NCBI GenBank assembly: GCA_021775935.1
Contig: JAJFGY010000223.1
Span: 1 to 39,032 of the forward strand
Reading direction: 5' to 3'
DNA length: 39,032 nucleotides
DNA from: Alphaproteobacteria bacterium
Lineage (GTDB): Bacteria > Pseudomonadota > Alphaproteobacteria > Parvibaculales > Parvibaculaceae
A program made the position numbers and the translations under genes. The notes beneath the pieces were generated by a model. The model ran no database searches, was not told the DNA's origin, and was given only the letters and a program-made list of their open reading frames with translations. Below, one piece after another: positions 25,773-34,283 of this stretch. Position 1 is the first letter of the stretch. Each line of letters opens with the position of its first letter.

Positions 25773-26336
25773 TTAAACGGAAAAGCACACGGTTCGATTT
25801 GCAGACAGTTTAACGGAATTTGTCGAGATCCTTGGATCTGGTGCGTAAAACAGATAGGGCCCAATAATCGCACGAATGTCCATGCCCTCGGCCCAAGTCG
25901 GGGTTTCGTCATGGCAATGAAAGCGGGTTGCGCCGTCTGTTGGATCATCGACTGACCCTGCCACAACGCGGGTGAAAACCGCCAATGCGCGGGCGGTTTC
26001 CCGCTCCACGGGATCGGCCAGCAGCGACTCCGCCCAACCGTTCGCGCCTGCGGTGGCATTGGTTAGCTCAAAGGCATGCTCCTGCGCGTGCCGGTTGAGC
26101 ACAACCCAGCTCAACGCAACCAGCACCTGCTCACCCAACCCCCGCCCGAAATGAGCCACCGCTGCGGCGAGAACGATCAGCTCCATTCCACTTATCGCCA
26201 GGCCACTTATCGCCGGGCCACTTATTGCCGGACCACAGATCACTGGCGCAGTCGGGTCGGTTTCAGGATTATCCATCGGAATCATAGTGTTGGACGCTTT
26301 CACAACAGAGGGTGGTCTCTTCATTGGGTGGGTCAT
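25773..26336 (-). CDS. Divergent SleB-like cell wall hydrolase at the end of the GTA cluster
   Basis: This is a 187-residue protein. Residues about 50-170 match the SleB/Hydrolase_2 lytic transglycosylase family: VALSWVVLNRHAQ, then DGATRFHCHDETPTW and IIGPYLFY, which correspond to the VVLNR, GAT-FH and IG-H-FY blocks. The family's catalytic Glu in AEARG appears replaced (AHFGRG here), so activity is doubtful. The N-terminal part contains three AISGP-type repeats encoded by a 15-bp tandem repeat. No clear signal peptide is present. As the last gene on the GTA strand, 42 bases after the DUF2793 gene, it could be a particle-associated or lysis enzyme, or a decaying one. Confidence 0.6.
   Translation of the reverse strand: MTHPMKRPPSVVKASNTMIPMDNPETDPTAPVICGPAISGPAISGLAISGMELIVLAAAVAHFGRGLGEQVLVALSWVVLNRHAQEHAFELTNATAGANGWAESLLADPVERETARALAVFTRVVAGSVDDPTDGATRFHCHDETPTWAEGMDIRAIIGPYLFYAPDPRISTNSVKLSANRTVCFSV
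26190..26234. repeat. Three 15-bp tandem units inside the SleB-like gene
   Basis: The units ACTTATCGCCAGGCC (26190-26204), ACTTATCGCCGGGCC (26205-26219) and ACTTATTGCCGGACC (26220-26234) differ at one to three positions. They encode five-residue repeats (GPAIS, GPAIS, GLAIS) and keep the frame, so copy number can vary without disrupting the protein. Confidence 0.85.
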
Positions 26337-26378
26337 GCGGTCAGCATAATGGATATAGGTTTATTTTCCTATTGATTT

Positions 26379-27098
26379 TTAGGCGTCAGACCCGGCCAGG
26401 ATCAGATAATGGAGCGCGAGGCGGATGGTGCCGCCTGTGAAATCCGCACCCGTGGCCGTGAGGCGCACCGGTGTCGCGCTATAATAGGCGGTCGGGGTGC
26501 CACTCACGCCATTGACTGTGCTTCCTGCGGCGACCCCAATTGAATTGCCATAGCGCTGAGGGTCTGCGCCAATGCCGAGCGTCCAGGATGCAGGCCCGCT
26601 TACCTCGCTCAGCACCCTGCCCGTCACGCCAAAGACAATCGCCCGGTCGGGAATGGTGAGCGCGGTGTCGTTTGACGTGCCAGCGGTGACCACATGGTCC
26701 AGCTCGACGGTCTCTATGCGTGTTGCGGCATTGTGAGGCGTGAGCGCCACCGTTGTTGACGCAGGCCCATCCACCCAATCCGTCCCATCATGAAGAAGAA
26801 TGTTTCGGGTCGCCCCGACCCAGGCCTGCCATCCTGTCTTTGGTACGAAGAAAACCCATGCACCGTCGATCCAGGCAGCGATCCTGCCGTCCTCTCCGGC
26901 CCAGTCCCCTGTCGCGCTTGCGCCGACGATCCAGCGTTCACCTTCAGCGGGCGAGACAGGTGGTGCGCTCAGTGTTGCGTCCTCCACAGCGATGTGGATG
27001 AGTGCGTCCAAGCGCGTGAGCGCATCATTTACGGTCACATGTTTTTGCGCTTGAGCTGCTTCAACAAAGGGAAGCCTCAAATTCGTGCTGTCAGACAT
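26379..27098 (-). CDS. DUF2793 GTA/phage tail-associated protein
   Basis: This is a 239-residue protein. The N-terminal half is DUF2793 (LRLPFVEAAQAQKHVTVNDALTRLD, then SPAEGERWIVGASATGDWAG and PKTGWQAWV). The C-terminal half (about 135-239) is a beta-rich fibre-like domain with VVTAGTSNDTALTIPDRAIVFGVTGRV and a final RLALHYLIL. Such proteins follow g15 in many alphaproteobacterial GTA clusters and are probably fibre or receptor-binding parts. The start at ATG 27098 overlaps the g15 stop by eight bases, so it belongs to the same transcript. Confidence 0.88.
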   Translation of the reverse strand: MSDSTNLRLPFVEAAQAQKHVTVNDALTRLDALIHIAVEDATLSAPPVSPAEGERWIVGASATGDWAGEDGRIAAWIDGAWVFFVPKTGWQAWVGATRNILLHDGTDWVDGPASTTVALTPHNAATRIETVELDHVVTAGTSNDTALTIPDRAIVFGVTGRVLSEVSGPASWTLGIGADPQRYGNSIGVAAGSTVNGVSGTPTAYYSATPVRLTATGADFTGGTIRLALHYLILAGSDA

Positions 27099-30000
27099 GG
27101 AGCAGAACCTCTCTTGGGGAGCCGCGACCAAAAGCCTGGCTCAATTGCGTGATACGAACTTGCAAGGTGGAAAAGTCGGCACCGCCAAAGTCGGTCAGCT
27201 GATCGGCGCTGAGATAGGTGATGCTGGGTGTTGAGGTCGCGAGCGTTCGCTTGAGCGTGCTGCCGGAAAGAATATCGACCTCATAAGCCTCACCCTCTTC
27301 GCCAAGCGGCACATCAAGCCCCGCCCAACTGTCGCCATCCATGCGGGTGCGCCGTATCCAGGAAAGTGCGATGTCGCCACTTGTCCCGCGGCGCGCTTTG
27401 ACATGGACCGGCGAAAGAGGCTTCAAGCCAATACCCTCAAAGCTGCGGGTCTGGGTCGCGTAGGTCTCATGGTCAATGCCATAGCGGCTGGGGCCATAGC
27501 GCCATTGAAGATCAAGACCCCGTTCTGACGCGGTGAGCCCGATCTGTTGCACAGCGGCGTCCAACAGAACAAACCGGGCTCCGGCACTGAGCACATCCGA
27601 CATCGCCGCTTCCGTCCCGCCCTGGCCGCGTAACAGCTGCGTCAGCGCATAGGTGTTCACGTCGATCAACTCAGCGGTGGCGAACTGGATCACCTCCCAG
27701 ATGCCCGGCCCGGTTTCGAGCGCGGCAAGATTGGCGCCGTTCAACATTGTTCGGTCCGGCACGCTTTGTAACGTCCCACTTGTCAGACGTACCTGGACTG
27801 TCCCCGCCCTATCCCATCGGCTTGCTGGACCTCCCGTCAGGTCCGTAAGCGTCCTGCCCATCGTCGCAGGCGTCTCGATCACGCGATCAAGCTGGAAGCC
27901 TGCACCCGTTGCACTTTTATGCAGCGCCACCCCACCCGGCCATGGAACAGCGCTTGCCGCAATGTAGGGCGCATGGGGTGTCTCCGTGCCGGTGAGCAAT
28001 GGCAGATCAAGGAAGGTCACATCCGGCGGCCCAAAACTTTGAACAGGTTCTGCTGCCCGCGCACGGCCAGGCGCTGCCAAAAGGCCATACACGTGCGCAT
28101 CGGTTTTCACGGCCTCTGCCTCAATGGCCCCTTCATCTGAGAGGCCGGTCAGTCTGTAGTCAGCCTGGCGGTGCCCCATATCCAGCGTCACAACATCGCC
28201 GGGATCCAGAGCAAGCTTGCTTGGAGGCAGGGAGAGGGACGCGCGTTCCCGCTTTATCCATGTGTCCTGCAGCCAGATTTCTGCGACCCGCTGGGCATCG
28301 CTCTGGGTCAACACCATGGGCAGAGCGGCATTGGAAACCCGTTGAGACTGAACAATGGCGCGGCGCGCCTCGACGGCCGCCTGCCGGTAATCTGCTTGCG
28401 CATCGAGATAGGTGAGCTTGGCAGAGACTGGCAATTCCGTCTCCTGCCCCCGGGTGAGGCTGAAACCTGCTTTGGCCACATTGTCGGCAACGGCGAGGTC
28501 AGGGGGGGTCACGGTAACCACTGGGGAATTTCCCCAGTGCTGAAACCGGACAATGCCTTCGCTCTCTATTGCGTCAAAAAAATGGGCGAGCATCAGAGGT
28601 TCAATCGCCTGGCGGGGGGACAGGATGCGGTCCAGCACAAAACCTTCAACAGTGCCTGTAAGGTTTCCGGCATTTAGTGGAATGTCCCCGCCCGCCTTTG
28701 CAATTTCAGGCACGAGCAAGGCGAGAGGCACCGCCCCCAGACGCCCGGTGATCCAATGACCCAATTTCCAATTGTCGCCGTCTGACCAAACCGAGGTGAG
28801 CGAGGGGAAGGACGGATAGGGCCTTGCATCCCATGTCCAGATAAAGAGGTGATCTGTATCGACCATGGGTCCGCCATAGATGGGCGAAACGGGATTGCTG
28901 CTTCCCGCCTTCCAATGGGTCAGGTGGGCTTCCAGAAACCGCCGCTGGGCATAGTCGTCGCGCACACCATTTGAATAATGCGGGACGAAGCTCTCCGATG
29001 ATTTCGGATCGACAAATACATTGGGTTGATTGGGGCCCTTGTCGATGGCCGGGCATCCAAGTTCAGTGAACCAGATTGGCCTGGACATGGGCACCCAAGA
29101 CGTAGCCACCGCACTCTCCACACCACCTGGCCGATTGTAATGGGGGCTGCTCCACCAGCTCTCAAGGTCTTTGGCGCGAAAAACCCAGGGCTTGCCGTAG
29201 GCACCATCCGTAATGGGAGACCGAACCTGGTGATCGCGGTCGCTCGGGCTGGCGTAGAACCAATCATACCCTTCGCCACCTGCAATATTGCCGGTGAGGT
29301 AATCCAGATCATAAATGTTCTGGACGCCTGCCTGAAAATCCACGTGCGAAGGACCATCGCGCCAGTCGGCCAGCGGCATGTAATTATCAATGCCGATAAA
29401 GTCGATGTTGGGATCTGCCCAAAGCGGGTCGAGATGGAAGAACACATCACCACTTCCGTCTGCCGGATGGTGGCCGAAATATTCTGACCAGTCCGCTGCA
29501 TAGGAAATTTTCGTCGAAGGTCCGAGCAAGGCGCGCACTTCTGCGGCGAGAGAAATCAGTTGCGTGACGGTGGGATAGGTCGTGGCACCATCGCGCAGCT
29601 GGGTGAGGCCGCGCATTTCCGTGCCAATGAGAAAGGCTTCAACCCCGCCCGCCCACACACACAATGCCGCATTGTGCAGGATCATGCGGCGGTAGGACCA
29701 TTCATCTGGCCCTGTGTAAGACACGCCCGAAGGGGTAATCGCAAAGACGCTCGCAGATGCCGAGCCAAAAAAGCTGGCGACTTCTGTTGCAACAAGCGCG
29801 CTCTTATCTTGAGAGCCCGCAAAGCCTGGTGCCGGATCAATCGAGATCCGCCCCCGCCAGGGATAAGCCGCCTGCTCGGTTCCACCATATGGATCGGACA
29901 GGCCATTGCCGGTCGGCACATCCATCAAGATGAAGGGATAGTAGAGGACGGAAAGCCCCCGGGTTTTCAGATCTTCGATCGCCCGCTTTACCGACGCATC

Positions 30001-31023
30001 AGATGGCGTCCCGCCAAAGGCTGGCCTGCCGCCGCTCAGGCTGACCGGCACGGCAGCTGCACGCCCTAACCCCGCGACATTCCAGTTTTCGGGAATGGTG
30101 ACCTTGTCCAGGCGATCAACTTTTGGGCGCACGGTGCAAGACCCCGCGCGCAGGTCATCGCCATACCAGCTCACCACCAACGCGGCTGAGCGTATGTTCG
30201 GACAGGTTGCCTGCAGATCATCCAGGGACACCTGCCAGTCAGTGCCGCCAATGCGGTTGTTGGCATTTTCGGCAAAGCTGACACCGTCGGCGAAGATGCG
30301 CCGGACGGGTTTTGTCTCATAGCCGAATTCAGTCGCACCTGGAATAATGGTGACGGCTTTCACATCCTGTTCGATGTCGCTGAGCGCTCGAAACACCTCG
30401 ATGGAGAGCTGCGGCAACCGGTTGCCAAAGCCAGCAAGCGGTAAATCATCAAACACAAGATAGGCCGTGCCCTGATAGGCGGGTGCGTTTCCCGCCCCTT
30501 CCACCGCTTCGATGGTGCTGTCGGGGGTCTGTGTTTCTGAGCCTGCGTGAAGCCGATATGAAATGCCTGACATGTCGAGCAGATTGCCGTCCGCCCAAAC
30601 GCCGCCGATCCGCGTAATTTCGCCCTCGCACAGCGCAATCGCACATGAGACGGAATAGGTGTAACTCGTGCTCTCAACAGACCTGCCGCCGCCACTTCCT
30701 TTGCCGCCGCCACTTGAGGTCGTGGTCGCTATCTCCTTGAAATTGGTCGACCAAATGACCTGCCCGGCCAACCGTACGCGACCATAGACGCGAGGGATCG
30801 CCGCTCCTTCGGTGGAGGCTTGCACATCGAGGTCGTTTAGCCGTGGGCCGTCGCGGGTCACTGATGTGCCAAAGAGCTGGTCATCAATCAATGAGCCAGC
30901 CAGCGTACCAACCGCATTCCCGATGGCGGCACCGGAAATGTTCGCGCCCAGAAAACTGACCCCGCTCGGCAAGGCGGCCGACCCCAACAAAGATCCAGCT
31001 GAACTTAGAAGGACGGATGCCAT
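27091..31023 (-). CDS. GTA baseplate/tail 'megatron' protein g15 (rcc01698-like)
   Basis: This 1,310-residue host-contact protein sits at the tail tip. It opens with a Gly/Ala/Ser-rich segment (residues 1-50), then a beta hub domain. A GTA TIM-barrel-like domain follows at roughly 400-720, with GVEAFLIGTEMRGLTQL, DPNIDFIGIDNYMPLADW, GGEGYDWFYAS and WFTELGCPAIDKG. A phage tail_3 domain comes next and a conserved C-terminal module is at about 1,100-1,310. The TIM-barrel type is a hallmark of GTA g15. The start is ATG 31023, overlapping the g14 stop as ATGA; a longer reading would bury most of g14's end. It forms the trailing large gene of the structural set. Confidence 0.95.
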   Translation of the reverse strand: MASVLLSSAGSLLGSAALPSGVSFLGANISGAAIGNAVGTLAGSLIDDQLFGTSVTRDGPRLNDLDVQASTEGAAIPRVYGRVRLAGQVIWSTNFKEIATTTSSGGGKGSGGGRSVESTSYTYSVSCAIALCEGEITRIGGVWADGNLLDMSGISYRLHAGSETQTPDSTIEAVEGAGNAPAYQGTAYLVFDDLPLAGFGNRLPQLSIEVFRALSDIEQDVKAVTIIPGATEFGYETKPVRRIFADGVSFAENANNRIGGTDWQVSLDDLQATCPNIRSAALVVSWYGDDLRAGSCTVRPKVDRLDKVTIPENWNVAGLGRAAAVPVSLSGGRPAFGGTPSDASVKRAIEDLKTRGLSVLYYPFILMDVPTGNGLSDPYGGTEQAAYPWRGRISIDPAPGFAGSQDKSALVATEVASFFGSASASVFAITPSGVSYTGPDEWSYRRMILHNAALCVWAGGVEAFLIGTEMRGLTQLRDGATTYPTVTQLISLAAEVRALLGPSTKISYAADWSEYFGHHPADGSGDVFFHLDPLWADPNIDFIGIDNYMPLADWRDGPSHVDFQAGVQNIYDLDYLTGNIAGGEGYDWFYASPSDRDHQVRSPITDGAYGKPWVFRAKDLESWWSSPHYNRPGGVESAVATSWVPMSRPIWFTELGCPAIDKGPNQPNVFVDPKSSESFVPHYSNGVRDDYAQRRFLEAHLTHWKAGSSNPVSPIYGGPMVDTDHLFIWTWDARPYPSFPSLTSVWSDGDNWKLGHWITGRLGAVPLALLVPEIAKAGGDIPLNAGNLTGTVEGFVLDRILSPRQAIEPLMLAHFFDAIESEGIVRFQHWGNSPVVTVTPPDLAVADNVAKAGFSLTRGQETELPVSAKLTYLDAQADYRQAAVEARRAIVQSQRVSNAALPMVLTQSDAQRVAEIWLQDTWIKRERASLSLPPSKLALDPGDVVTLDMGHRQADYRLTGLSDEGAIEAEAVKTDAHVYGLLAAPGRARAAEPVQSFGPPDVTFLDLPLLTGTETPHAPYIAASAVPWPGGVALHKSATGAGFQLDRVIETPATMGRTLTDLTGGPASRWDRAGTVQVRLTSGTLQSVPDRTMLNGANLAALETGPGIWEVIQFATAELIDVNTYALTQLLRGQGGTEAAMSDVLSAGARFVLLDAAVQQIGLTASERGLDLQWRYGPSRYGIDHETYATQTRSFEGIGLKPLSPVHVKARRGTSGDIALSWIRRTRMDGDSWAGLDVPLGEEGEAYEVDILSGSTLKRTLATSTPSITYLSADQLTDFGGADFSTLQVRITQLSQAFGRGSPREVLLHV

Positions 31024-31481
31024 CAGGGAGCCTCGCTTGGAAATCGAAACGCAAAGGCCAGATGTCTTGGCCACCAATTGCCCATGTGCACTTCGGCAAC
31101 AGCGCGGCCGGAACAGGCATGGATCATCTGCCCCTCCCCGACTTGAATGGCGCAATGTTTGGCGACACTGCTGGATGTCAGTCGAAACAACAGGACATCG
31201 CCTGCGCACGCCTCAGCGATTTCCAAAGGCACCAGATGGCGACGGGCCGCGTCCGCCATGGTCTCTGCGCGGATGCCACTGGGGGCCGGAACCTCCGCCC
31301 AGTCCGGGCTGTAAGGCGGCGGGGTTTCTGGCTCCCGCCTATAGAGCTCGCGATAGACGCCGCGAATAAGCCCCAGACAATCTGTGCCAACACCGCGCTT
31401 GCTTGCCTGATGTTGATAGGGCGTGCCGATCCATCTGCGGGCGCAGGCAATAACAAGTTCATCGGTAATGAGCTCACTCAT
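31023..31481 (-). CDS. GTA NlpC/P60-type peptidase g14 (rcc01697-like)
   Basis: This 152-residue cysteine peptidase has catalytic Cys35 (GVGTDCLGLIRGVY), His109 (AKHCAIQV) and a third polar residue, His121 (MIHACSG). In the R. capsulatus GTA the equivalent cleaves peptidoglycan during tail penetration and sits at the tail tip. It starts at ATG 31481, overlapping the g13 stop, and its own stop overlaps g15, so g13-g14-g15 are translationally coupled. The length is typical. Confidence 0.94.
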   Translation of the reverse strand: MSELITDELVIACARRWIGTPYQHQASKRGVGTDCLGLIRGVYRELYRREPETPPPYSPDWAEVPAPSGIRAETMADAARRHLVPLEIAEACAGDVLLFRLTSSSVAKHCAIQVGEGQMIHACSGRAVAEVHMGNWWPRHLAFAFRFPSEAP

Positions 31482-32365
31482 ACCTGGCTGCCTCCGTCAT
31501 TGGCTCCACCGCGCACCGGATAAGAAAGGGCAAAATCATTCCCCGGAATGTGGGGGAAACCCCTGAACTTCTGTGCGTTGGAAAACTTGTCCCGGCAGGT
31601 GGCAAACTGTTTGTCGCACCCTGCCCGCGCGGTAAAACTTGCCCCCACTTCAATCGTCTCTGTGGGCGTGTGCCAGAGCTCCAGCACCACGGATCCGGCT
31701 TTGTTGCTGTGACGCTTCACTTCCAAGGTTTCGCTCAGGTTGGCTCCAGACGTAAACGTGACAAACCCGCGTGCAAACCAGGTATCTGCATAGCTTTCCA
31801 AACCGGACACGATGATCTCTCGATTGTCAGTCACCTCCGTAACAATGCCCGCTCCGGTGAACGCACCAATGGCGAGGGATATGCCACAGCGCGCATCTCC
31901 TACATCGGCGTCACAGGCATATTGAAAGAGGCGTCCGGTTGGTTGGTTCAGTCGATGGCTGAGGCCGCGCACCTCTGCGGTAAAGCCTTCACTGTTGCGG
32001 CCAATCTCGCCGAGTTTGCCCTTGCGCATAAGCACCCGTTGCTCGCTTGCCTGCCAGTTCACCCGCCAGATTTCAATTTCGGCATCGTCGTAAAGTCCAG
32101 CTGCCAGATCTCCATCCTCCAGACGGGAGGATGTCAGCGCGCCCACCACATCGAGATTGTCGACCGTCAGTCCGCTGGAGGATGAGACCGCGCTGGCGGT
32201 GAAACCAGCGGCTGCCTCAAAGAGTGTGCCCGCAAAACTCAAATCCCGATCATGGTCGGTAAATCCAAAGACGGTTCCGTCTCGTCGCACAAGACGCCAG
32301 CAATGGCACAGCGTTGTTGTGCCGCTGTCCAGGTGCGCCTGGAAAGCAGGGGAAAGTGATTTCAT
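31478..32365 (-). CDS. GTA distal tail/baseplate hub protein g13 (DUF2163)
   Basis: This 295-residue DUF2163 protein has the family features FGFTDHDRDLSFAG in the N-terminal domain, CDADVGDARCGISL in the middle, and the C-terminal cysteine-rich ARAGCDKQFATCRDKFSNAQKFRGFPHIPG, which is typical of phage BR0599-like proteins. It forms the hub near the tail tip. The start is ATG 32365 (MKSLSPAF); an in-frame extension to 32437 runs into g12 and is not conserved. It follows g12 by 22 bases. Confidence 0.93.
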   Translation of the reverse strand: MKSLSPAFQAHLDSGTTTLCHCWRLVRRDGTVFGFTDHDRDLSFAGTLFEAAAGFTASAVSSSSGLTVDNLDVVGALTSSRLEDGDLAAGLYDDAEIEIWRVNWQASEQRVLMRKGKLGEIGRNSEGFTAEVRGLSHRLNQPTGRLFQYACDADVGDARCGISLAIGAFTGAGIVTEVTDNREIIVSGLESYADTWFARGFVTFTSGANLSETLEVKRHSNKAGSVVLELWHTPTETIEVGASFTARAGCDKQFATCRDKFSNAQKFRGFPHIPGNDFALSYPVRGGANDGGSQV

Positions 32366-32387
32366 GTTTTGAGGGCCTTCTGCGTCT

Positions 32388-33026
32388 CTAAATGCGTATT
32401 TCGACCAGCGGGATGGAAGGAATGTCACCCGCCTCAAAGCCTGTCAGGTTCACGTCGAGAAAATCCGTGTCAAAACGCACAGGGACATCAAACTCAAAGC
32501 CTGCGGTGACGCTCTGGCCAGATCCCGGTTCATGACCGGACAAAAACGTCACAACACCTGTGCTGTGATCGACGATAAAGTCTGTGGCCAATGTCTGCTC
32601 TGTGCCAGCGACCGCCACCTTAACGGTTCCATCAACGGGTTTTGATATGGGTCGGGTATAGGTCGCACCGCCAGACACGTAAGCTTTGGCGAGAGAGAAT
32701 GTCGCCAACGTCCCGTCGCCGGTGCCCAGCACCTCATCAAGGGGTGTGACTGGCGCGCCCATACCACCGGACGCGTGGTCTATTTTATCCTTCCAGCGAA
32801 AGCCGTGCAGCCGTCCGTGACGTGCCTCAAAAAAGGCAATCACCGTGTGGACATCCTCCAGGGACCGGACCCCGTAGCCCGCATCATAACGCCTGCGGCT
32901 GTCGGCCCAGGGGCTGTTGCGTTCCTCATGGCCGGACCCAAGGGTAACAATCTCTGTGCGTCGCTCCGGCCCGCCCGACGAGCCAAATGCAATCTCAAGC
33001 GGAAATCGTGTTTCGTGAAAAGCCAT
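32388..33026 (-). CDS. GTA distal tail protein g12 (DUF2460)
   Basis: This is a 212-residue DUF2460 protein. FPLEIAFGSSGGPERRTEIVTLGSGHEERNSPW and RRYDAGYGVRSLEDVHTVIAFFEARHGRLHGFRWKD are the conserved N-terminal blocks, and the C-terminus (FDVPVRFDTDFLDVNLTGFEAGDIPSIPLVEIRI) closes the fold. It is the distal tail ring in the R. capsulatus particle. It starts 14 bases after the g11 stop. Confidence 0.94.
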   Translation of the reverse strand: MAFHETRFPLEIAFGSSGGPERRTEIVTLGSGHEERNSPWADSRRRYDAGYGVRSLEDVHTVIAFFEARHGRLHGFRWKDKIDHASGGMGAPVTPLDEVLGTGDGTLATFSLAKAYVSGGATYTRPISKPVDGTVKVAVAGTEQTLATDFIVDHSTGVVTFLSGHEPGSGQSVTAGFEFDVPVRFDTDFLDVNLTGFEAGDIPSIPLVEIRI

Positions 33027-33040
33027 CTATATCGCTCCCA

Positions 33041-33718
33041 TCAGAGGTTTCGAGCACCACGGCTGACCGTGCGCTGAAGCATCGCGGCGATTTGGCTTTC
33101 GCTTCGCCGGAAGCTCGCGGCATCAGACGCGGTGACGTTGAACGTGACTGAAATGGGGTGACCGCCCCCTTGCGAGGCGACGCCGAGTTTGCCGTCTGCG
33201 CCGCGTGCCAATGGCAGGATTGCTTCGGCGCCTGCTTCGCCTGCCAGCCCCAGCCCGCCTGCCATGGGAAACAATGTGGGGTCAGAGAGCACGCCGCCTT
33301 TTGCAAATGCGTGGATGCGTCCGTTTTGCAACGCATTGCCTTTGGCATTTGGTGTGAAGAGCGCGCTAAAGAGATCGCCCAGAACGGAACCTGCCTCGCC
33401 AGTCGCGCCGGTGGCCCCGCCTGAAGCGCTTCCAAAAATATCCTGGGCGGCAAGTTTTGCGAGATCCACCGCAAGGGATTTCAAGATTTCCTGGAAGGAG
33501 GCACTGCCGACAATCAGATCATCAAATGCGCCGCTCAACACCCGGCCAAGTTCCTGGCCCGTCTTGGATGCCCGGTCGCCTTCTCGCGCAATGCCAACAA
33601 AGGCATTTTTGGCCTCTTTTCCAAGACGGTCACTGGCCGAGGCGACCGCATCGAACTCCGCGCGCAGGCCGCGCAGGTCTGAGGTCAGTCCGCTCACATC
33701 AAATGTATCAAACTCCAT
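33041..33718 (-). CDS. GTA short tail tape measure protein g11
   Basis: This is a 225-residue tape measure, short like that of the R. capsulatus GTA, whose tail is short. The N-terminal part (FDTFDVSGLTSDLRGLRAEFDAVASASDRLGKEAKNAF) is helical, a hydrophobic Gly/Ala-rich stretch follows, and the C-terminus (GGGHPISVTFNVTASDAASFRRSESQIAAMLQRTVSRG) is the conserved GTA block. I use ATG 33718 because AGAGG lies five bases upstream; it overlaps the end of the g10.1 frame. A reading from 33742 would start inside g10.1 with no better ribosome site. Confidence 0.9.
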   Translation of the reverse strand: MEFDTFDVSGLTSDLRGLRAEFDAVASASDRLGKEAKNAFVGIAREGDRASKTGQELGRVLSGAFDDLIVGSASFQEILKSLAVDLAKLAAQDIFGSASGGATGATGEAGSVLGDLFSALFTPNAKGNALQNGRIHAFAKGGVLSDPTLFPMAGGLGLAGEAGAEAILPLARGADGKLGVASQGGGHPISVTFNVTASDAASFRRSESQIAAMLQRTVSRGARNL

Positions 33719-33914
33719 CTTGTCCTCTGAAAACTGGGTCATCTGGAAAACGGGTCATCAGCCTGGCAAAACCGTCCTGGTCCAGGACCACCGCTTGAAC
33801 GTCAACCAAGGGCGCTGTCACTGCGTCAATTTCGGGCAGCGTTGCTGTCCAGAACTGCTGCGGTGACCAACGCAGCACACCACAGGCAAAACTCAGGAGC
33901 GGCCGCCAGGGAAA
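33708..33914 (-). CDS. GTA tail assembly chaperone g10.1, -1 frame extension of g10
   Basis: This is a 68-residue frame in the -1 register relative to g10. It reads FPWRPLLSFACGVLRWSPQQ and then FWTATLPEIDAVTAPLVD, matching the rcc01693/PF09550 pattern (PFPW...GVLRLxPxxFW). No ATG, GTG or TTG occurs in this frame between its upstream stop (TGA) and the PFPW motif. The first such codon is a GTG 12 codons into the conserved domain. The frame therefore probably has no independent start and is reached by -1 slippage at CCCTTTC, giving a 191-residue g10-g10.1 fusion. A CTG start just after PFPW or the internal GTG remain alternatives. It ends inside g11. Confidence 0.8.
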   Translation of the reverse strand, partial: FPWRPLLSFACGVLRWSPQQFWTATLPEIDAVTAPLVDVQAVVLDQDGFARLMTRFPDDPVFRGQDGV

Positions 33915-34282
33915 GGGGGCAGCTCTTTTGTGCCTCCGCTCGGGTCGCCCTGGGCGTCGGCTGGACTGTGATCAGATCCACCAAAGGTCACCCGTAAGAG
34001 GTCTGCGAGCGTTCGGATGAGCCCCGCCATGCCGCCCTCAAAGCTCAGTGTTTCAAGGTCGAGGGCAGCGGTGTCATGGCCGCCGCCCTTCAGCCCAGCC
34101 TCGAGCAGGTTAAGTGCATCAGCGCTGCTGAGCTGTCCGCACGAAAAGCGATCCGCCAAAGCCAGAATGTCATCGCCACCATAGGCCGCCTCAAGCTCCG
34201 CCAGCGCTCCGAGCGTTAAGCAGAGCGTGTAGGTCTCGCCACCTGCGTGCAGGCTCACCTCACCACGATGTCGGTTCACCAT
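33893..34282 (-). CDS. GTA tail assembly chaperone g10 (rcc01692-like)
   Basis: This is a 129-residue protein of the GTA family/PF11836 type. Its N-terminal beta part is VNRHRGEVSLHAGGETYTLCLTLGALAELEAAYG, followed by helices LNLLEAGLKGGG and MAGLIRTLADLLRVTFGG and a hydrophilic tail ending LPPFPGGRS. It starts one base after the g9 stop (ATG 34282). A longer upstream reading overlaps g9 and is unlikely. In lambda-like phages the equivalent gpG is made with a frameshifted gpGT; here the slippery heptamer lies at codons 122-124, with g10.1 in the -1 frame. Confidence 0.92.
   Translation of the reverse strand: MVNRHRGEVSLHAGGETYTLCLTLGALAELEAAYGGDDILALADRFSCGQLSSADALNLLEAGLKGGGHDTAALDLETLSFEGGMAGLIRTLADLLRVTFGGSDHSPADAQGDPSGGTKELPPFPGGRS
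33911..33917 (-). promoter_or_regulatory. Predicted programmed -1 frameshift site (C CCT TTC)
   Basis: On the minus strand the heptamer CCCTTTC fits X XXY YYZ in the g10 reading frame (CCT-TTC, preceded by C), and slippage gives CCC-TTT and enters g10.1. A Shine-Dalgarno-like GGAGG lies 15 bases upstream (33933-33937). A 7-bp stem TGCTGCG/CGCAGCA lies about 33 bases downstream (33856-33877). The heptamer and frames are seen; the frameshift itself is inference. Confidence 0.65.
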
Positions 34283-34283
34283 G

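Noticed and set aside
27091-31209. 1,372-residue reading of g15 starting at 31209
   Set aside because: The first 62 residues overlap the g14 coding sequence in another frame; ATG 31023 overlaps the g14 stop in the ATGA manner used across the cluster.
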